A stretch of DNA of 64,000 nucleotides from Ochrobactrum sp. CGA5 (GTDB lineage: Bacteria; Pseudomonadota; Alphaproteobacteria; Rhizobiales; Rhizobiaceae): positions 1-64,000 of the forward strand of contig NZ_VCIG01000005.1 of the NCBI RefSeq assembly GCF_006345815.1. The letters are read 5' to 3'. Below, one piece after another: positions 34,945-43,711 of the stretch. The position numbers and the translations under genes are program-made. The number at the start of each line of letters is the position of its first letter. Position 1 is the stretch's first letter. The notes under the pieces were generated by a model. That model had not been told where the DNA came from. It searched no databases and worked only from the letters and a program-made list of their open reading frames with translations.

Positions 34945-35049
34945 TAGAGCGTATCCCGAAAAGTGTGAAACGGTTTTCGGAAAAGATGCGCGTTAAAACA
35001 AAAATTTTTAGAGCGCCGATCTGATTCAATCAGATCGGGACACGCTCTA
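34945..35049. repeat. Bru-RS-like palindromic element, copy 2
   Basis: 105 bp, TAGAGCGTATCCCG at one end and CGGGACACGCTCTA at the other (inverted). The interior contains CCGAAAA/TTTTCGG arms around GTGTGAAACGG and a perfect ATCTGATTCAATCAGAT-type palindrome. The element lies within the minus-strand operon between the ATPase and oxidoreductase genes and supplies the last codons of the ATPase. Confidence 0.88.
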
Positions 35050-36673
35050 AGCGAGGCGGTGTCCAGCCCTTGCCGGGAATGGAGGCAAGCAGGCGCTGTG
35101 TATATTCATGCTGCGGGTTGGCGAAGACTTGCGCCGTCAGGCCGGCTTCGGCGATCTCACCCTTCGACATGACGATTATGCGGTCGCAAAGCTGCGCGGC
35201 GACACGTAGATCGTGCGTTACGAAAAGGAGCGAGAGATTGAGCCGCTCGCGCAAGTCGGCGAGCAGGCGAAGAACTTGCGCCTGAACCGAGACGTCGAGC
35301 GCGGAAACAGGTTCATCCGCGACGATGATGCGGGGCTCCAGAGCCAGCGCACGTGCGATGCCGATACGCTGGCGCTGTCCACCCGAGAACTCATGCGGAA
35401 ATCGATCAGCGGCGGCTGATGAAAGCTCGACCAGTTCCAGCAATTCGCGTGCTTTTGCATGGGCCTGTTCCTTTGGAACGCCGTGGACTATTGGCCCCTG
35501 CGCTATCAGGTCTACGACCCGGCGTCGTGGATTGAGCGAGGCCATTGGGTCCTGAAAGACCATCTGGATGTCCTTGCGCATGGCGCGCACTTCACGTGGG
35601 CTGGCGCTCAGGAAATCCCTGCCATTCACATCGACCTCGCCGCTATCTGCTTCCAGCAGACGGGTAACAATGCGCGAAACGGTCGTCTTGCCGGAGCCGC
35701 TTTCGCCAACGACACCGAGCGTTTCGCCCTGACGCAACTCGAATGAAAGGTCTTTCACGGCAGGCACGGCGCTGCGTTTTCCGGTTAGCAAGCCGCCGCG
35801 CGCTTTGAATGTCTTGCGTAAAGCGCTCGCCTTGAGAATGACCGGCTGTGTGTCCACTGATGCCTTCGGCTCGGGCGGCGTGAGGGCCGGAACCGATGCA
35901 ATCAGCGCCTTTGTATAGGGGTGTTGCGGATGATTCAGCACGTCGTTTGCCGGACCTTCCTCGACCAGTTCGCCAAGCCGCAGCACGGCTACGCGGTCGG
36001 CAATTTCCGCCACCACGCCAAAGTCGTGAGTGATAAACAGAATGCCGGTATCATGCTCGCGTTGCAGGTCGCGGATCAGTTTCAGGATTTGCGCCTGCGT
36101 GGTCACGTCGAGCGCTGTGGTCGGCTCGTCGGCGATGATGAGGCGCGGTTTCAGGATCAGCGCCATGGCAATCATGACACGTTGCCGCTGACCACCCGAA
36201 ATCTGGTGTGGGTAGGCATTGTAGGCGGATTCCGGGTCTGGAATTTTCACCTCTGCCAGCATGTTCAGCACGGCTGCACGGCGCTCCTTGCGACCGAGCT
36301 TCGTGTGCAGGCGCAACACTTCATCGATCTGCCAGCCGACTGTCTTCTGCGGGTTGAGCGCGGTCATCGGCTCCTGAAAGATCATGCCGATGCGGTCGCC
36401 GCGCAGCTTCTTCATATCGGCTTCGCTCAGCGAATAGAGATCGGTGCCTTCGAGCCTGATCGTGCCGTTGGTCACGCGGACGTGCGGTTCCGGCAAAAGG
36501 CGCATGATCGCGCCCGCCGAAAGCGACTTGCCGGAGCCGCTTTCGCCGACAAGGCAGACGATCTCACCGGGATTGATGGTTAGTGTCAGGCCCTGCAAGG
36601 CATAGGGGCGGTCAGCGCCTTCAGGCAGCGCAATTTGAAGACCCTGGATTTCGAGAATTGCGGCGGCGGTCAT
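35030..36673 (-). CDS. Dipeptide-type ABC transporter ATPase, fused DppD-DppF
   Basis: 547 residues with two complete nucleotide-binding domains: first (1-265) with GESGSGKSLSAG, SGGQRQRVMIAMAL and LIIADEPTTAL; second (280-547) with GESGSGKTTVSRI, SGGQRQRIGIARAL and IIVADEPVSAL, each followed by the oligopeptide-transporter C-terminal extension. Both sites look active. It drives uptake of peptides or related compounds through the two upstream permeases. The last six residues (LERVPI) and the TGA are encoded by the palindromic element. The start overlaps the permease stop by one base. Confidence 0.93.
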   Translation of the reverse strand: MTAAAILEIQGLQIALPEGADRPYALQGLTLTINPGEIVCLVGESGSGKSLSAGAIMRLLPEPHVRVTNGTIRLEGTDLYSLSEADMKKLRGDRIGMIFQEPMTALNPQKTVGWQIDEVLRLHTKLGRKERRAAVLNMLAEVKIPDPESAYNAYPHQISGGQRQRVMIAMALILKPRLIIADEPTTALDVTTQAQILKLIRDLQREHDTGILFITHDFGVVAEIADRVAVLRLGELVEEGPANDVLNHPQHPYTKALIASVPALTPPEPKASVDTQPVILKASALRKTFKARGGLLTGKRSAVPAVKDLSFELRQGETLGVVGESGSGKTTVSRIVTRLLEADSGEVDVNGRDFLSASPREVRAMRKDIQMVFQDPMASLNPRRRVVDLIAQGPIVHGVPKEQAHAKARELLELVELSSAAADRFPHEFSGGQRQRIGIARALALEPRIIVADEPVSALDVSVQAQVLRLLADLRERLNLSLLFVTHDLRVAAQLCDRIIVMSKGEIAEAGLTAQVFANPQHEYTQRLLASIPGKGWTPPRLERVPI

Positions 36674-37548
36674 TATTTCTTCTGCCTTGGGTTAAGCGCG
36701 TCGTTCAGGCCTTCACCGAGCAGACTGAAAGAAAGAACGGTGAGCAGAATGGCGATACCAGGAATGACCGAACAGAACCAGTCGGTACGCAGTACGGCAC
36801 GGCCCTGACCGATCATGTTGCCCCAGCTTGCATAGTTCGGGTCGCCAAGGCCGAGGAAGGCAAGCGCACTTTCCATCAGGATTGACGTGGCCATCACTAC
36901 GGATGCGAAAACAATCACCGGCGGCAGAGCGTTCGGCAGGATTTCGCGGAAGATGATCGAGACATTACCGACCCCCAGATTGCGCGCGGCATCAATGAAT
37001 TCGCGCTTGCGCAACGCCAGAAATTCGGCGCGCACCATGCGGGCCGGTGCAGTCCACGAAACAATGCCGATGCAGATGATGATGTTTTCGATGGACGAAC
37101 CGAAAATGGCCACCAGCGTCAGCAGCAGAACAAAGCTTGGAACAGTCTGGAAGGCCTCGGTGATGCGCATCAGGACGTCATCCACCCAGCCACCATAATA
37201 GCCGGCAAGTGCGCCGATAATGATGCCGATAGCAATGGAAATCAGGGTAGCCACCACGCCGATCAGAAGCGAGATGCGTGCGCCATGGAAGATGCCTGCC
37301 ATGATATCGCGTCCGAGCTGGTCGGTGCCAAGCGGCGTCGCTGCATTGAGGAACGGCCAGACGAGCGGATCGCCTGCGCGGCGCAACGGGTCGCCGGGCG
37401 CAATGACATCTGCCAGCAGTGCGATCAGAACCACGGCGATGAAGAGGACAAGGCCAAGCACGGCGGCACGGTTGCGGCTGAAGCGCTGCCACAGAATTTT
37501 CGTGCGGGAGACCTGCGGGCGAGTGAGGGAGAGGTCCTGGGAAGTCAT
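36673..37548 (-). CDS. Dipeptide-type ABC transporter permease, DppC-like
   Basis: 291 residues. N-terminal cytoplasmic helix then about six membrane segments; N-terminal DppC extension with FSRNRAAVLGLVLFIAVVLIA, and the EAA loop REFIDAARNLGVGNVSIIFREILPN. PLGTDQLGRDI is the characteristic motif of this subgroup. It pairs with the DppB-like permease, whose 3' end overlaps its start by 4 bp. Confidence 0.92.
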   Translation of the reverse strand: MTSQDLSLTRPQVSRTKILWQRFSRNRAAVLGLVLFIAVVLIALLADVIAPGDPLRRAGDPLVWPFLNAATPLGTDQLGRDIMAGIFHGARISLLIGVVATLISIAIGIIIGALAGYYGGWVDDVLMRITEAFQTVPSFVLLLTLVAIFGSSIENIIICIGIVSWTAPARMVRAEFLALRKREFIDAARNLGVGNVSIIFREILPNALPPVIVFASVVMATSILMESALAFLGLGDPNYASWGNMIGQGRAVLRTDWFCSVIPGIAILLTVLSFSLLGEGLNDALNPRQKK

Positions 37549-38528
37549 GACAGTTCGATCCTGGAATCAAGCCGCGCATAGATGAGATCGGTGATGAAAT
37601 TCACGATTACCACCAGCACAGAGCACAGGAAGATGATGCCCATCAGCGTGTTGAGGTCGCGCTTGATCACGGAGGTGTAGGCAAGCTGGCCGAGGCCGGG
37701 CAGCGAGAAGATTGTCTCGATCACGACCGAGCCGCCAAGCACGGTGGAGAACTGAAGGCCGAGCAGTGTGACGACAGGCAGGAAGGCGTTGCGCATGATG
37801 TGATGGAACATCAACCTTGCGCCGCTGGCTCCCTTGGCGCGTGCGGTGCGAACATAGTCGAGGTCTGCCACTTCCAGCACACTTGTTCGCATCAGGCGCA
37901 TATAGAAGGCGAGATAGATGAGTGAAAGCGCTGTCGTCGGCATGACGAGGTGCACGGCAATATCCCAGACATTCTTCCAGCCTGTATAAAAACCGCCAAG
38001 CGTTTTGTAGCCGCCGACCGGCAGCCAGCCGAGCTTGACGGAAAAGATGAACATCAGGATGAGGCTGAGAAAGAAGCTCGGCATGGCATAGAAAACAAGG
38101 CCGAGCGTGGAAATCGCATTGTCGGTCAGCGAATAAGCCTTGCGTGCTGCGAGAGCGCCAAGCGCTATGCCAAAAATAAAAGCCACCGAAAGCGAGGAAA
38201 CCATGAGCAGGAGCGTCGGTACAAGGCGAGCCATCAGCACGTCCAGCACCGGCTGCTCGTACACGTAGGACCAGCCGAAATCGAACTGCGCCAGCTTGGT
38301 CATGTAAATCCAGAGCTGCGTCCAGACCGGCTGGTCGAGACCATATTCAGCGCGCAGATTGGCGACGAATTGCGGGTCTGCGCCGCCCATGTCGCCGACA
38401 AGCGCATCCACCGTATCGCCGGGGGCAAGCTTGATCAGCAGGAATGATCCGATCATGATGAGAAGAATGACGGGGATCGCCTGCGAGATGCGCCGCAGCG
38501 CAAAAGTCAGGATCGGGGGCAGGGGCAT
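37545..38528 (-). CDS. Dipeptide-type ABC transporter permease, DppB-like
   Basis: 327 residues, six membrane segments, DppB-like N-terminus (LRRISQAIPVILLIMIGSFLLIKLAPGD), EAA loop with DYVRTARAKGASGARLMFHHIMRNA. It forms the channel with the downstream DppC-like protein. 88 bp separate it from the binding-protein gene; this gap contains a perfect hairpin without T-run. Confidence 0.92.
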   Translation of the reverse strand: MPLPPILTFALRRISQAIPVILLIMIGSFLLIKLAPGDTVDALVGDMGGADPQFVANLRAEYGLDQPVWTQLWIYMTKLAQFDFGWSYVYEQPVLDVLMARLVPTLLLMVSSLSVAFIFGIALGALAARKAYSLTDNAISTLGLVFYAMPSFFLSLILMFIFSVKLGWLPVGGYKTLGGFYTGWKNVWDIAVHLVMPTTALSLIYLAFYMRLMRTSVLEVADLDYVRTARAKGASGARLMFHHIMRNAFLPVVTLLGLQFSTVLGGSVVIETIFSLPGLGQLAYTSVIKRDLNTLMGIIFLCSVLVVIVNFITDLIYARLDSRIELS

Positions 38529-38582
38529 TGCGGATTATCCTGCAAGATATGCATGAGCAGTTTCAGGCTTCAGGCGGAATAA

Positions 38583-38605
38583 CCGCTGCCGGAAACCGGC
38601 AGCGG
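38583..38605 (-). other. Intercistronic hairpin between binding-protein and permease genes
   Basis: CCGCTGCCGG/CCGGCAGCGG, a 10-bp perfect stem with a 3-nt loop and no T-run. Such stems often stabilise the upstream mRNA so that the binding protein is made in excess over the membrane components. Confidence 0.65.
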
Positions 38606-38616
38606 CTTGGTCTCTT

Positions 38617-40203
38617 TTATTGGTCGATCCAGAGGTCATACCAGCTCGAAGAATCCCAGCGCGGAGTGTTGTGGTGGTTCTTCAAGACCTTGTTGGTCAC
38701 GCCGACAAACGGATGTTCGATGGCGAAGATGACCGGTAGATCCTTCATCTCAAGCTGCTGGATCTGATGATAGAGATCGGCGCGCTTGGTCGGATCGAGC
38801 TCGCTTGCCGCCTTGTCGATCAGGCTGTCCATCTCGTCGGACTTGTAGCCGAACTGGTTCGACCATGCCGTGCCGACCGGAGCGCCGGAGCGCAGCCACA
38901 CCGTCGTGGAGACTGCCGGATCGGAGCGGAACTGGTGCCAGCCATTGGCCGTGTCGAAATCGTGATCACGATAGACGCCGTTCAGGAAACCTGGTGCGTC
39001 ATTTGTGAGAATTTCGACGTCGATGCCGACTTCCTTCATCGCCTGCGCGTAATATTCAGACCAGAGCTGCGTATACTCACCCCATGGCGCGGGGCGATGG
39101 CGCAGCTTGAATCGAATGCCGTTCTCCTTGACCGGATAGCCGGCTTCGTCGAGAAGTTTCTTCGCCTTTTCAACATCATACGGGTAAGTCTGAACCTGAT
39201 CCGTATAGTTGGCTCCGCCGGTGCTGGGGATCGGGCCACGGCCCGGCTTGGCATAGCCGCGCATGATTGTCTTGATCGCGAAATCAATGTCGAGCGCGTG
39301 ATAGATCGCCTGACGAACCTTCAGATTGGCAAGGATCGGATTGCGCAGGTTGAACTCGATGGTCGAATGCGCAACGTTGTTCTCAAAGCCTTTGGTGCCG
39401 GTATCGAAGCGGCCATCCTTCTGGAGGCGTTCGGTATCCGACATGGAGATGCCGTTGAAGGCAGTTTCCATCATTTCACCGGCTTCCAGCGCTGCGGCTG
39501 CGGCGGCCTTGTCCGGCATGAAACGCCAGATGACGCGGTCGAGGTAGGGATATTCCTTGCCACGCCAGTAATCGTCATTGCGCTCGGCAATGATGTGCTG
39601 GCCACGCTCATACTCGACGAACTTGAACGGTCCCGTGCCAACCGGCGCGGCATTGTACTTGTTCTTCAGAATATCTGTGCCTTCATAAAGATGCTTCGGC
39701 ACCGGATGCCCGAGATCTGGCATGGCGGCGACGAGCAGCTCCAGCGGCATCGGCTTGGAATAACGGAACACTGCCGTGTGCGGATCGGTGCAGTCGACGG
39801 CTTCGAGATTGGCCTGAAGCGTGGTCGAATAGTTGAGCAGTTTCTTCCAGAGGTTCATCGCGCTGTAAGAAACGTCATCGCAAGTGAAGGGCTGGCCGTC
39901 ATGCCAGCGCACATTCTCACGCAGCTTGAAGGTGATGGCCTTGCCGTCTTCCGATGAAGACCAGCTTGTGGCCAGAACCGGTACGTAACCCTCATAGGTG
40001 CGGTCAATCAGCGGCTCCATGATGCGGCCGGTGATCTGATAGACGCCGGTGGAGGCGCGCAGAGCAGGATTAAGCACACCCTGCTCGGTGTTCATATGGA
40101 CGATGACAGTGCCGCCGCGCTTTACTTCTTCGGCATGCGAGGACGCTGTCGCAAGCGAAAACGCCGCAACAAACAGGCCAAGGCCAGCTTTTCTGATATG
40201 CAT
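38617..40203 (-). CDS. Dipeptide-type ABC transporter substrate-binding protein
   Basis: 528 residues from ATG 40203 (AGGGGA 8-9 nt upstream); the open frame to 40275 has no such site. A Sec signal peptide (KAGLGLFVAAFSLATASSHA) precedes an SBP_bac_5 domain: KRGGTVIVHM, ITFKLRENVRWHDGQPFTCDDVSYSA and the C-terminal lobe with YPYDVEKAKKLLDEAGYPV. It is the first gene of the operon that runs to 31927. Ligand not predictable; peptides, opines or amino-acid conjugates are candidates. Confidence 0.92.
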   Translation of the reverse strand: MHIRKAGLGLFVAAFSLATASSHAEEVKRGGTVIVHMNTEQGVLNPALRASTGVYQITGRIMEPLIDRTYEGYVPVLATSWSSSEDGKAITFKLRENVRWHDGQPFTCDDVSYSAMNLWKKLLNYSTTLQANLEAVDCTDPHTAVFRYSKPMPLELLVAAMPDLGHPVPKHLYEGTDILKNKYNAAPVGTGPFKFVEYERGQHIIAERNDDYWRGKEYPYLDRVIWRFMPDKAAAAAALEAGEMMETAFNGISMSDTERLQKDGRFDTGTKGFENNVAHSTIEFNLRNPILANLKVRQAIYHALDIDFAIKTIMRGYAKPGRGPIPSTGGANYTDQVQTYPYDVEKAKKLLDEAGYPVKENGIRFKLRHRPAPWGEYTQLWSEYYAQAMKEVGIDVEILTNDAPGFLNGVYRDHDFDTANGWHQFRSDPAVSTTVWLRSGAPVGTAWSNQFGYKSDEMDSLIDKAASELDPTKRADLYHQIQQLEMKDLPVIFAIEHPFVGVTNKVLKNHHNTPRWDSSSWYDLWIDQ

Positions 40204-40450
40204 TCTCTGTTCCCCTGAAGGACGTTGAGGGAGGGCTTTGTAGCCTCTTTTCCCGCACGTCCCAATATTGTTCAAGCCCCTGAAATTGCAATGAAATGCC
40301 GTCTCAGAGGGTCTTTATAGTATGCAAGCATTGATATGCTAGAATCCGTGGCGATAATGTCAAGATAAACTAATATGTCGGGCAAAATTGGTAAAATTTC
40401 CCGACCGCCCTGCGTTAATAAATGTCGATTTTCTACAACGGAGTTTGTCG

Positions 40451-41209
40451 ATGAGCCGAAATTCCCCCGAGCAGAGCGCAAGTTTGTGCAAAAGCGAGCG
40501 TGGTGCAGTCTGGATTACCGGTGCTGGGTCTGGCATCGGCGCTGCCATGGCGCGACGTTTCGCGCGCGAGGGCTGGCGGGTGGCGCTGACAGGCCGCAAG
40601 GCGGATGCGCTTGCAGCGATTGCCGAGGAAATCGTCTCCAATGATGGCGAAGCGCAGATATTTCCGGCAGATGTACTCGACAGGGAAGCAGTTGCTGCCA
40701 CCGTCGGTGCGATCATAGAATGGGCAGGTCGTCTCGACATCCTCTGCAATAATGCGGGTCTTAATATCCCGCGCCGTAGCTGGGCGGATATTGATTTCGA
40801 ATCATGGGATGATGTGATCGATATCAACATCAAGGGAGCGATCAATGTGATCGCCGCAGCCTTGACACCCATGCGCGCGCAGGGCGGTGGGTTGATGATC
40901 CATACATCGTCATGGGCTGGGCGGTTTTCGTCGCCCGGCGGCGGTGTGCCCTACGGCGCGTCCAAACATGCGCTCAACGATCTGAGCGCCAGCTTGAACG
41001 CACAGGAAGGGCCGAACGGCATCCGCTCAACGGTGCTTTGCCCCGGCGAGGTGGCGACACCGCTCCTCGCGCGTCGTCCGGGCTTCGATCTCTCTCGTAT
41101 GGATGATGTCATCCAGCCCGAGGATATGGCTGAAACCGCGCTCTATGTTGCCAATATGAATCCCAAGGTTACGATCCACGAGATCGTTCTGGCTCCGACC
41201 AAAAAATAA
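40451..41209 (+). CDS. Short-chain dehydrogenase/reductase
   Basis: 252 residues from ATG 40451 (CGGAG about 8 nt upstream); upstream in-frame starts are less likely. Classical SDR: TGAGSGIG nucleotide-binding motif near residue 26, NNAG (LCNNAGLNIP), the catalytic Ser in MIHTSSWAG, and YGASKHA (Tyr-x-x-x-Lys). NAD(P)-dependent alcohol/ketone oxidoreductase; substrate unknown. 13 bp upstream of the VOC gene, so they probably form an operon. It is divergent from the peptide-transport operon. Confidence 0.88.
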   Translation: MSRNSPEQSASLCKSERGAVWITGAGSGIGAAMARRFAREGWRVALTGRKADALAAIAEEIVSNDGEAQIFPADVLDREAVAATVGAIIEWAGRLDILCNNAGLNIPRRSWADIDFESWDDVIDINIKGAINVIAAALTPMRAQGGGLMIHTSSWAGRFSSPGGGVPYGASKHALNDLSASLNAQEGPNGIRSTVLCPGEVATPLLARRPGFDLSRMDDVIQPEDMAETALYVANMNPKVTIHEIVLAPTKK

Positions 41210-41222
41210 AAGGAAGTTTTGC

Positions 41223-42083
41223 ATGTCTCATCCGGTTAAAGGCGTCGATCATATTTTCCTGCTGGTCGGCGATCTTGAGAAAAGTGCCGAGCAATATCGC
41301 CGTTTCGGATTTACGCTGAGCCCGCGCGGCCTCCACAGCAAGGAGAAGGGCACCGGCAACTACACCATCATGTTTCCGGAGGATTATTTCGAGCTGCTTG
41401 GCATCGTGGCCGAGACGCCGGGTAATCTGCATCAGCGTGAGAAACTGGCAGCGCAGGGTGAAGGCCTCCATGCTATTGCCTGCCGCATCGACAATGCACG
41501 CGATGCCAAGGCGGAACTGGGCGCACTTGGCATCAAGACAGGCGAGGTTGGCGCGTTTCAGCGCCCCGTGAAGCTGCCGGGCGGCGGCGAGGGGGTTGCG
41601 GCTTTTGAAACCGTGTCTTTCTCGGAAAGTGAAGTGCCGCAGGGTATGGTGTTCATGTGCCAGCACAAGACCCGCGAAACGGTCTGGCTGCCGGAACTGA
41701 TCGAACACGCGAATAGCGCAAATGGCCTTTCTGCCATTGTTGCCATTTCATCTGATCCCGAAACTGCGGCCAAAGGTTTTGCGCGCCTGTTCGCTGATGG
41801 CAAAGCCGAAATGCAGGATGGCGGCTGGAAGGTTTCGACCGGCACGCGCTCGGCTGACATATGGGTTGTTAGCGAGGAAAAGGCTTCCGCACTCTATCCT
41901 GGAGTGAATTTTGCAAAGACGCCGGGCAAGGCTTTCGCCGTTCTGCGCATCCGGGTCGCTTCGCTGGACAAGGCGCGCAGCGTTCTCGATGCCAACGGGA
42001 TTTCCCACGTGAATACATCTGCGGGCATTGCCGTGCTGCCGGAAAATGCCAGCGGCACGGTTCTGGAGTTCTCGGAACAGTGA
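41223..42083 (+). CDS. Glyoxalase-like VOC-domain protein
   Basis: 286 residues with two VOC-like halves: KGVDHIFLLVGDLEKSAEQYRRFGFTLSP at the start, matching the glyoxalase-like (PF13468-type) domain, and AVLRIRVASLDKARSVLDANG near the end. Role unknown, probably a metal-dependent enzyme acting with the preceding SDR. AAAGGAAG precedes the start. It ends at a bidirectional terminator. Confidence 0.78.
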   Translation: MSHPVKGVDHIFLLVGDLEKSAEQYRRFGFTLSPRGLHSKEKGTGNYTIMFPEDYFELLGIVAETPGNLHQREKLAAQGEGLHAIACRIDNARDAKAELGALGIKTGEVGAFQRPVKLPGGGEGVAAFETVSFSESEVPQGMVFMCQHKTRETVWLPELIEHANSANGLSAIVAISSDPETAAKGFARLFADGKAEMQDGGWKVSTGTRSADIWVVSEEKASALYPGVNFAKTPGKAFAVLRIRVASLDKARSVLDANGISHVNTSAGIAVLPENASGTVLEFSEQ

Positions 42084-42094
42084 GGGTTTGAGCA

Positions 42095-42116
42095 AGCGGG
42101 GCTGTGAGGCCCCGCT
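42095..42116. terminator. Hairpin between convergent VOC gene and betC
   Basis: AGCGGGGC/GCCCCGCT, 8-bp perfect stem between the two stop codons; T-run poor, so terminator strength is uncertain. Confidence 0.6.
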
Positions 42117-42123
42117 CTGCTAA

Positions 42124-43632
42124 TCAGCGTGGAAAGCGCTGGTTTTCTTCCAGCACGTTCAGGTCCATGTGGTTGCGCATGTAGCGCTCTGACGCCTTTT
42201 GCAGCGGCTGGTAGTCCCACGGATAATAGGCGCCGTTGCGCAATGCCGGATAAACGACGTGGCGACGAGCCTGACTGGCCCGGACGTCGGCATCGTACCG
42301 GTCCAGGTTCCAGCGTTCTTCCGCCTTGGCTACGAGGTCGTCCAGAACGGCTTTGAATTCCGGCAGTTCCGCCAGATTGCGCAGCTCGTCCGGGTCGTCG
42401 GAAAGGTTGAACAGTTGCGGCGGGTCAGCGCGGCAAAGGTTGAGTTTCCAGTCACCGTCACGCAAGGAGACCATCGGCGCGATGGTGCCTTCGGCTGCAT
42501 ACTCCACTGGAACGGCACCGCGCTCTGCCGTCTCGGAGGCAACACCTGTCAGTGAAACACCGTCGGTCCACGGCATAATTCCTCCGAGGTCGATTCCGGC
42601 GAGGTCGGCCAGCGTTGGCAGGACGTCGAGCGTCGAGACCGGTGTATCCGTACGGCCCGTTTTGAGTTGTGGCGCGGCGATCATCAACGGCACGCGCGCC
42701 GAACCATCGAAGAAACTCATCTTGAACCACAGGCCGCGTTCGCCAAGCATATCCCCGTGATCGGAAGTGAAGACGACAATCGTGTCATCCGCCATGCCGC
42801 AGCGTTCAACGACGTCCAGCAGGGCGCCGATCTTTTCATCCACATAGGAGATATTGGCGAAGTAGGCCCGACGTGCCGCGCGAACCTGTTCGCGGGTCAG
42901 GTCGTAGTCTTCGGCCTTGCAGGCCCGCAGCAGGCGTTCAGTATGTGGGTCAATCTCGTTGTCGGGCAGCGGTCCGATTTTCGGATCGAGTTCAGGAATA
43001 TCCGCATAGAGATCGAAGAAGCGCTTGCGCGCCACATAGGGGTCGTGCGGGTGGGTGAAGCTGACTGTGAGACACCATGGCCGCTCATCGTGGCCGCGCG
43101 CCAGATCATAGAGCTTTGCTTCAGCCTGATAGGCGACCTCATCGTCATATTCGAGCTGGTTGGTGATTTCGGCTGAACCCGCTCCAGTGATGGAACCAAG
43201 ATTATGATACCACCAGTCGATACGTTCACCGGGCTTGCGATAATCCGGCGTCCAGCCGAAATCTGCCGGGTAGATGTCTGTTGTCAGCCTTTGTTCAAAG
43301 CCATGAAGCTGGTCCGGTCCCACAAAGTGCATTTTGCCCGAAAGTGCCGTCTGGTAGCCGGCGTTGCGAAGGTGATGGGCATAGGTTGGAATTTCGGAAG
43401 AAAACTCCGCAGCATTGTCATACACGCCGGTTCTAAACGGCAACTGGCCCGACATGAAAGACGCGCGGGCTGGGGCACAGAGCGGGCTCGCCGTGTAGCA
43501 ATTGGCAAAGCGGGTGGAACGATCAGCAAGTTTTCTCAGATTGGGAACGTGAAGGAATTGGGCCGGGCCATCTGGGAAGAGCGTGCCGTTGAGCTGGTCG
43601 ACCATGAGTATAAGGATATTCGGCTTTTTCAT
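42124..43632 (-). CDS. betC: Choline-sulfatase
   Basis: 502 residues, the usual BetC length. Type I sulfatase: LCAPARASFM contains the C-x-P-x-R signature with C52, which must be converted to formylglycine; metal ligands in NILILMVDQLN and FTSDHGDMLGERGLW. The C-terminal extension with NLEENQRFP-like end is typical of choline-sulfatases. It hydrolyses choline-O-sulfate to choline and sulfate in the cytoplasm, feeding betaine synthesis and sulfur supply. It lies downstream of the choline-binding-protein gene and is controlled presumably by the divergent LysR regulator. Confidence 0.93.
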   Translation of the reverse strand: MKKPNILILMVDQLNGTLFPDGPAQFLHVPNLRKLADRSTRFANCYTASPLCAPARASFMSGQLPFRTGVYDNAAEFSSEIPTYAHHLRNAGYQTALSGKMHFVGPDQLHGFEQRLTTDIYPADFGWTPDYRKPGERIDWWYHNLGSITGAGSAEITNQLEYDDEVAYQAEAKLYDLARGHDERPWCLTVSFTHPHDPYVARKRFFDLYADIPELDPKIGPLPDNEIDPHTERLLRACKAEDYDLTREQVRAARRAYFANISYVDEKIGALLDVVERCGMADDTIVVFTSDHGDMLGERGLWFKMSFFDGSARVPLMIAAPQLKTGRTDTPVSTLDVLPTLADLAGIDLGGIMPWTDGVSLTGVASETAERGAVPVEYAAEGTIAPMVSLRDGDWKLNLCRADPPQLFNLSDDPDELRNLAELPEFKAVLDDLVAKAEERWNLDRYDADVRASQARRHVVYPALRNGAYYPWDYQPLQKASERYMRNHMDLNVLEENQRFPR

Positions 43633-43666
43633 TGTGCGGGACCGGTGGCAAGTGGGGAGGTGAAGC

Positions 43667-43688
43667 GGCGGGCGTTTGAACGCCCGCC
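43667..43688 (-). other. Intercistronic hairpin between choX-like gene and betC
   Basis: GGCGGGCGTT/AACGCCCGCC, a 10-bp perfect stem with a 2-nt apex and no T-run on either side, between two same-strand genes 79 bp apart. It probably stabilises the choX message or attenuates betC rather than ending transcription. Confidence 0.6.
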
Positions 43689-43711
43689 TTCTGGCTTTCC
43701 GTTGCTGGTCG

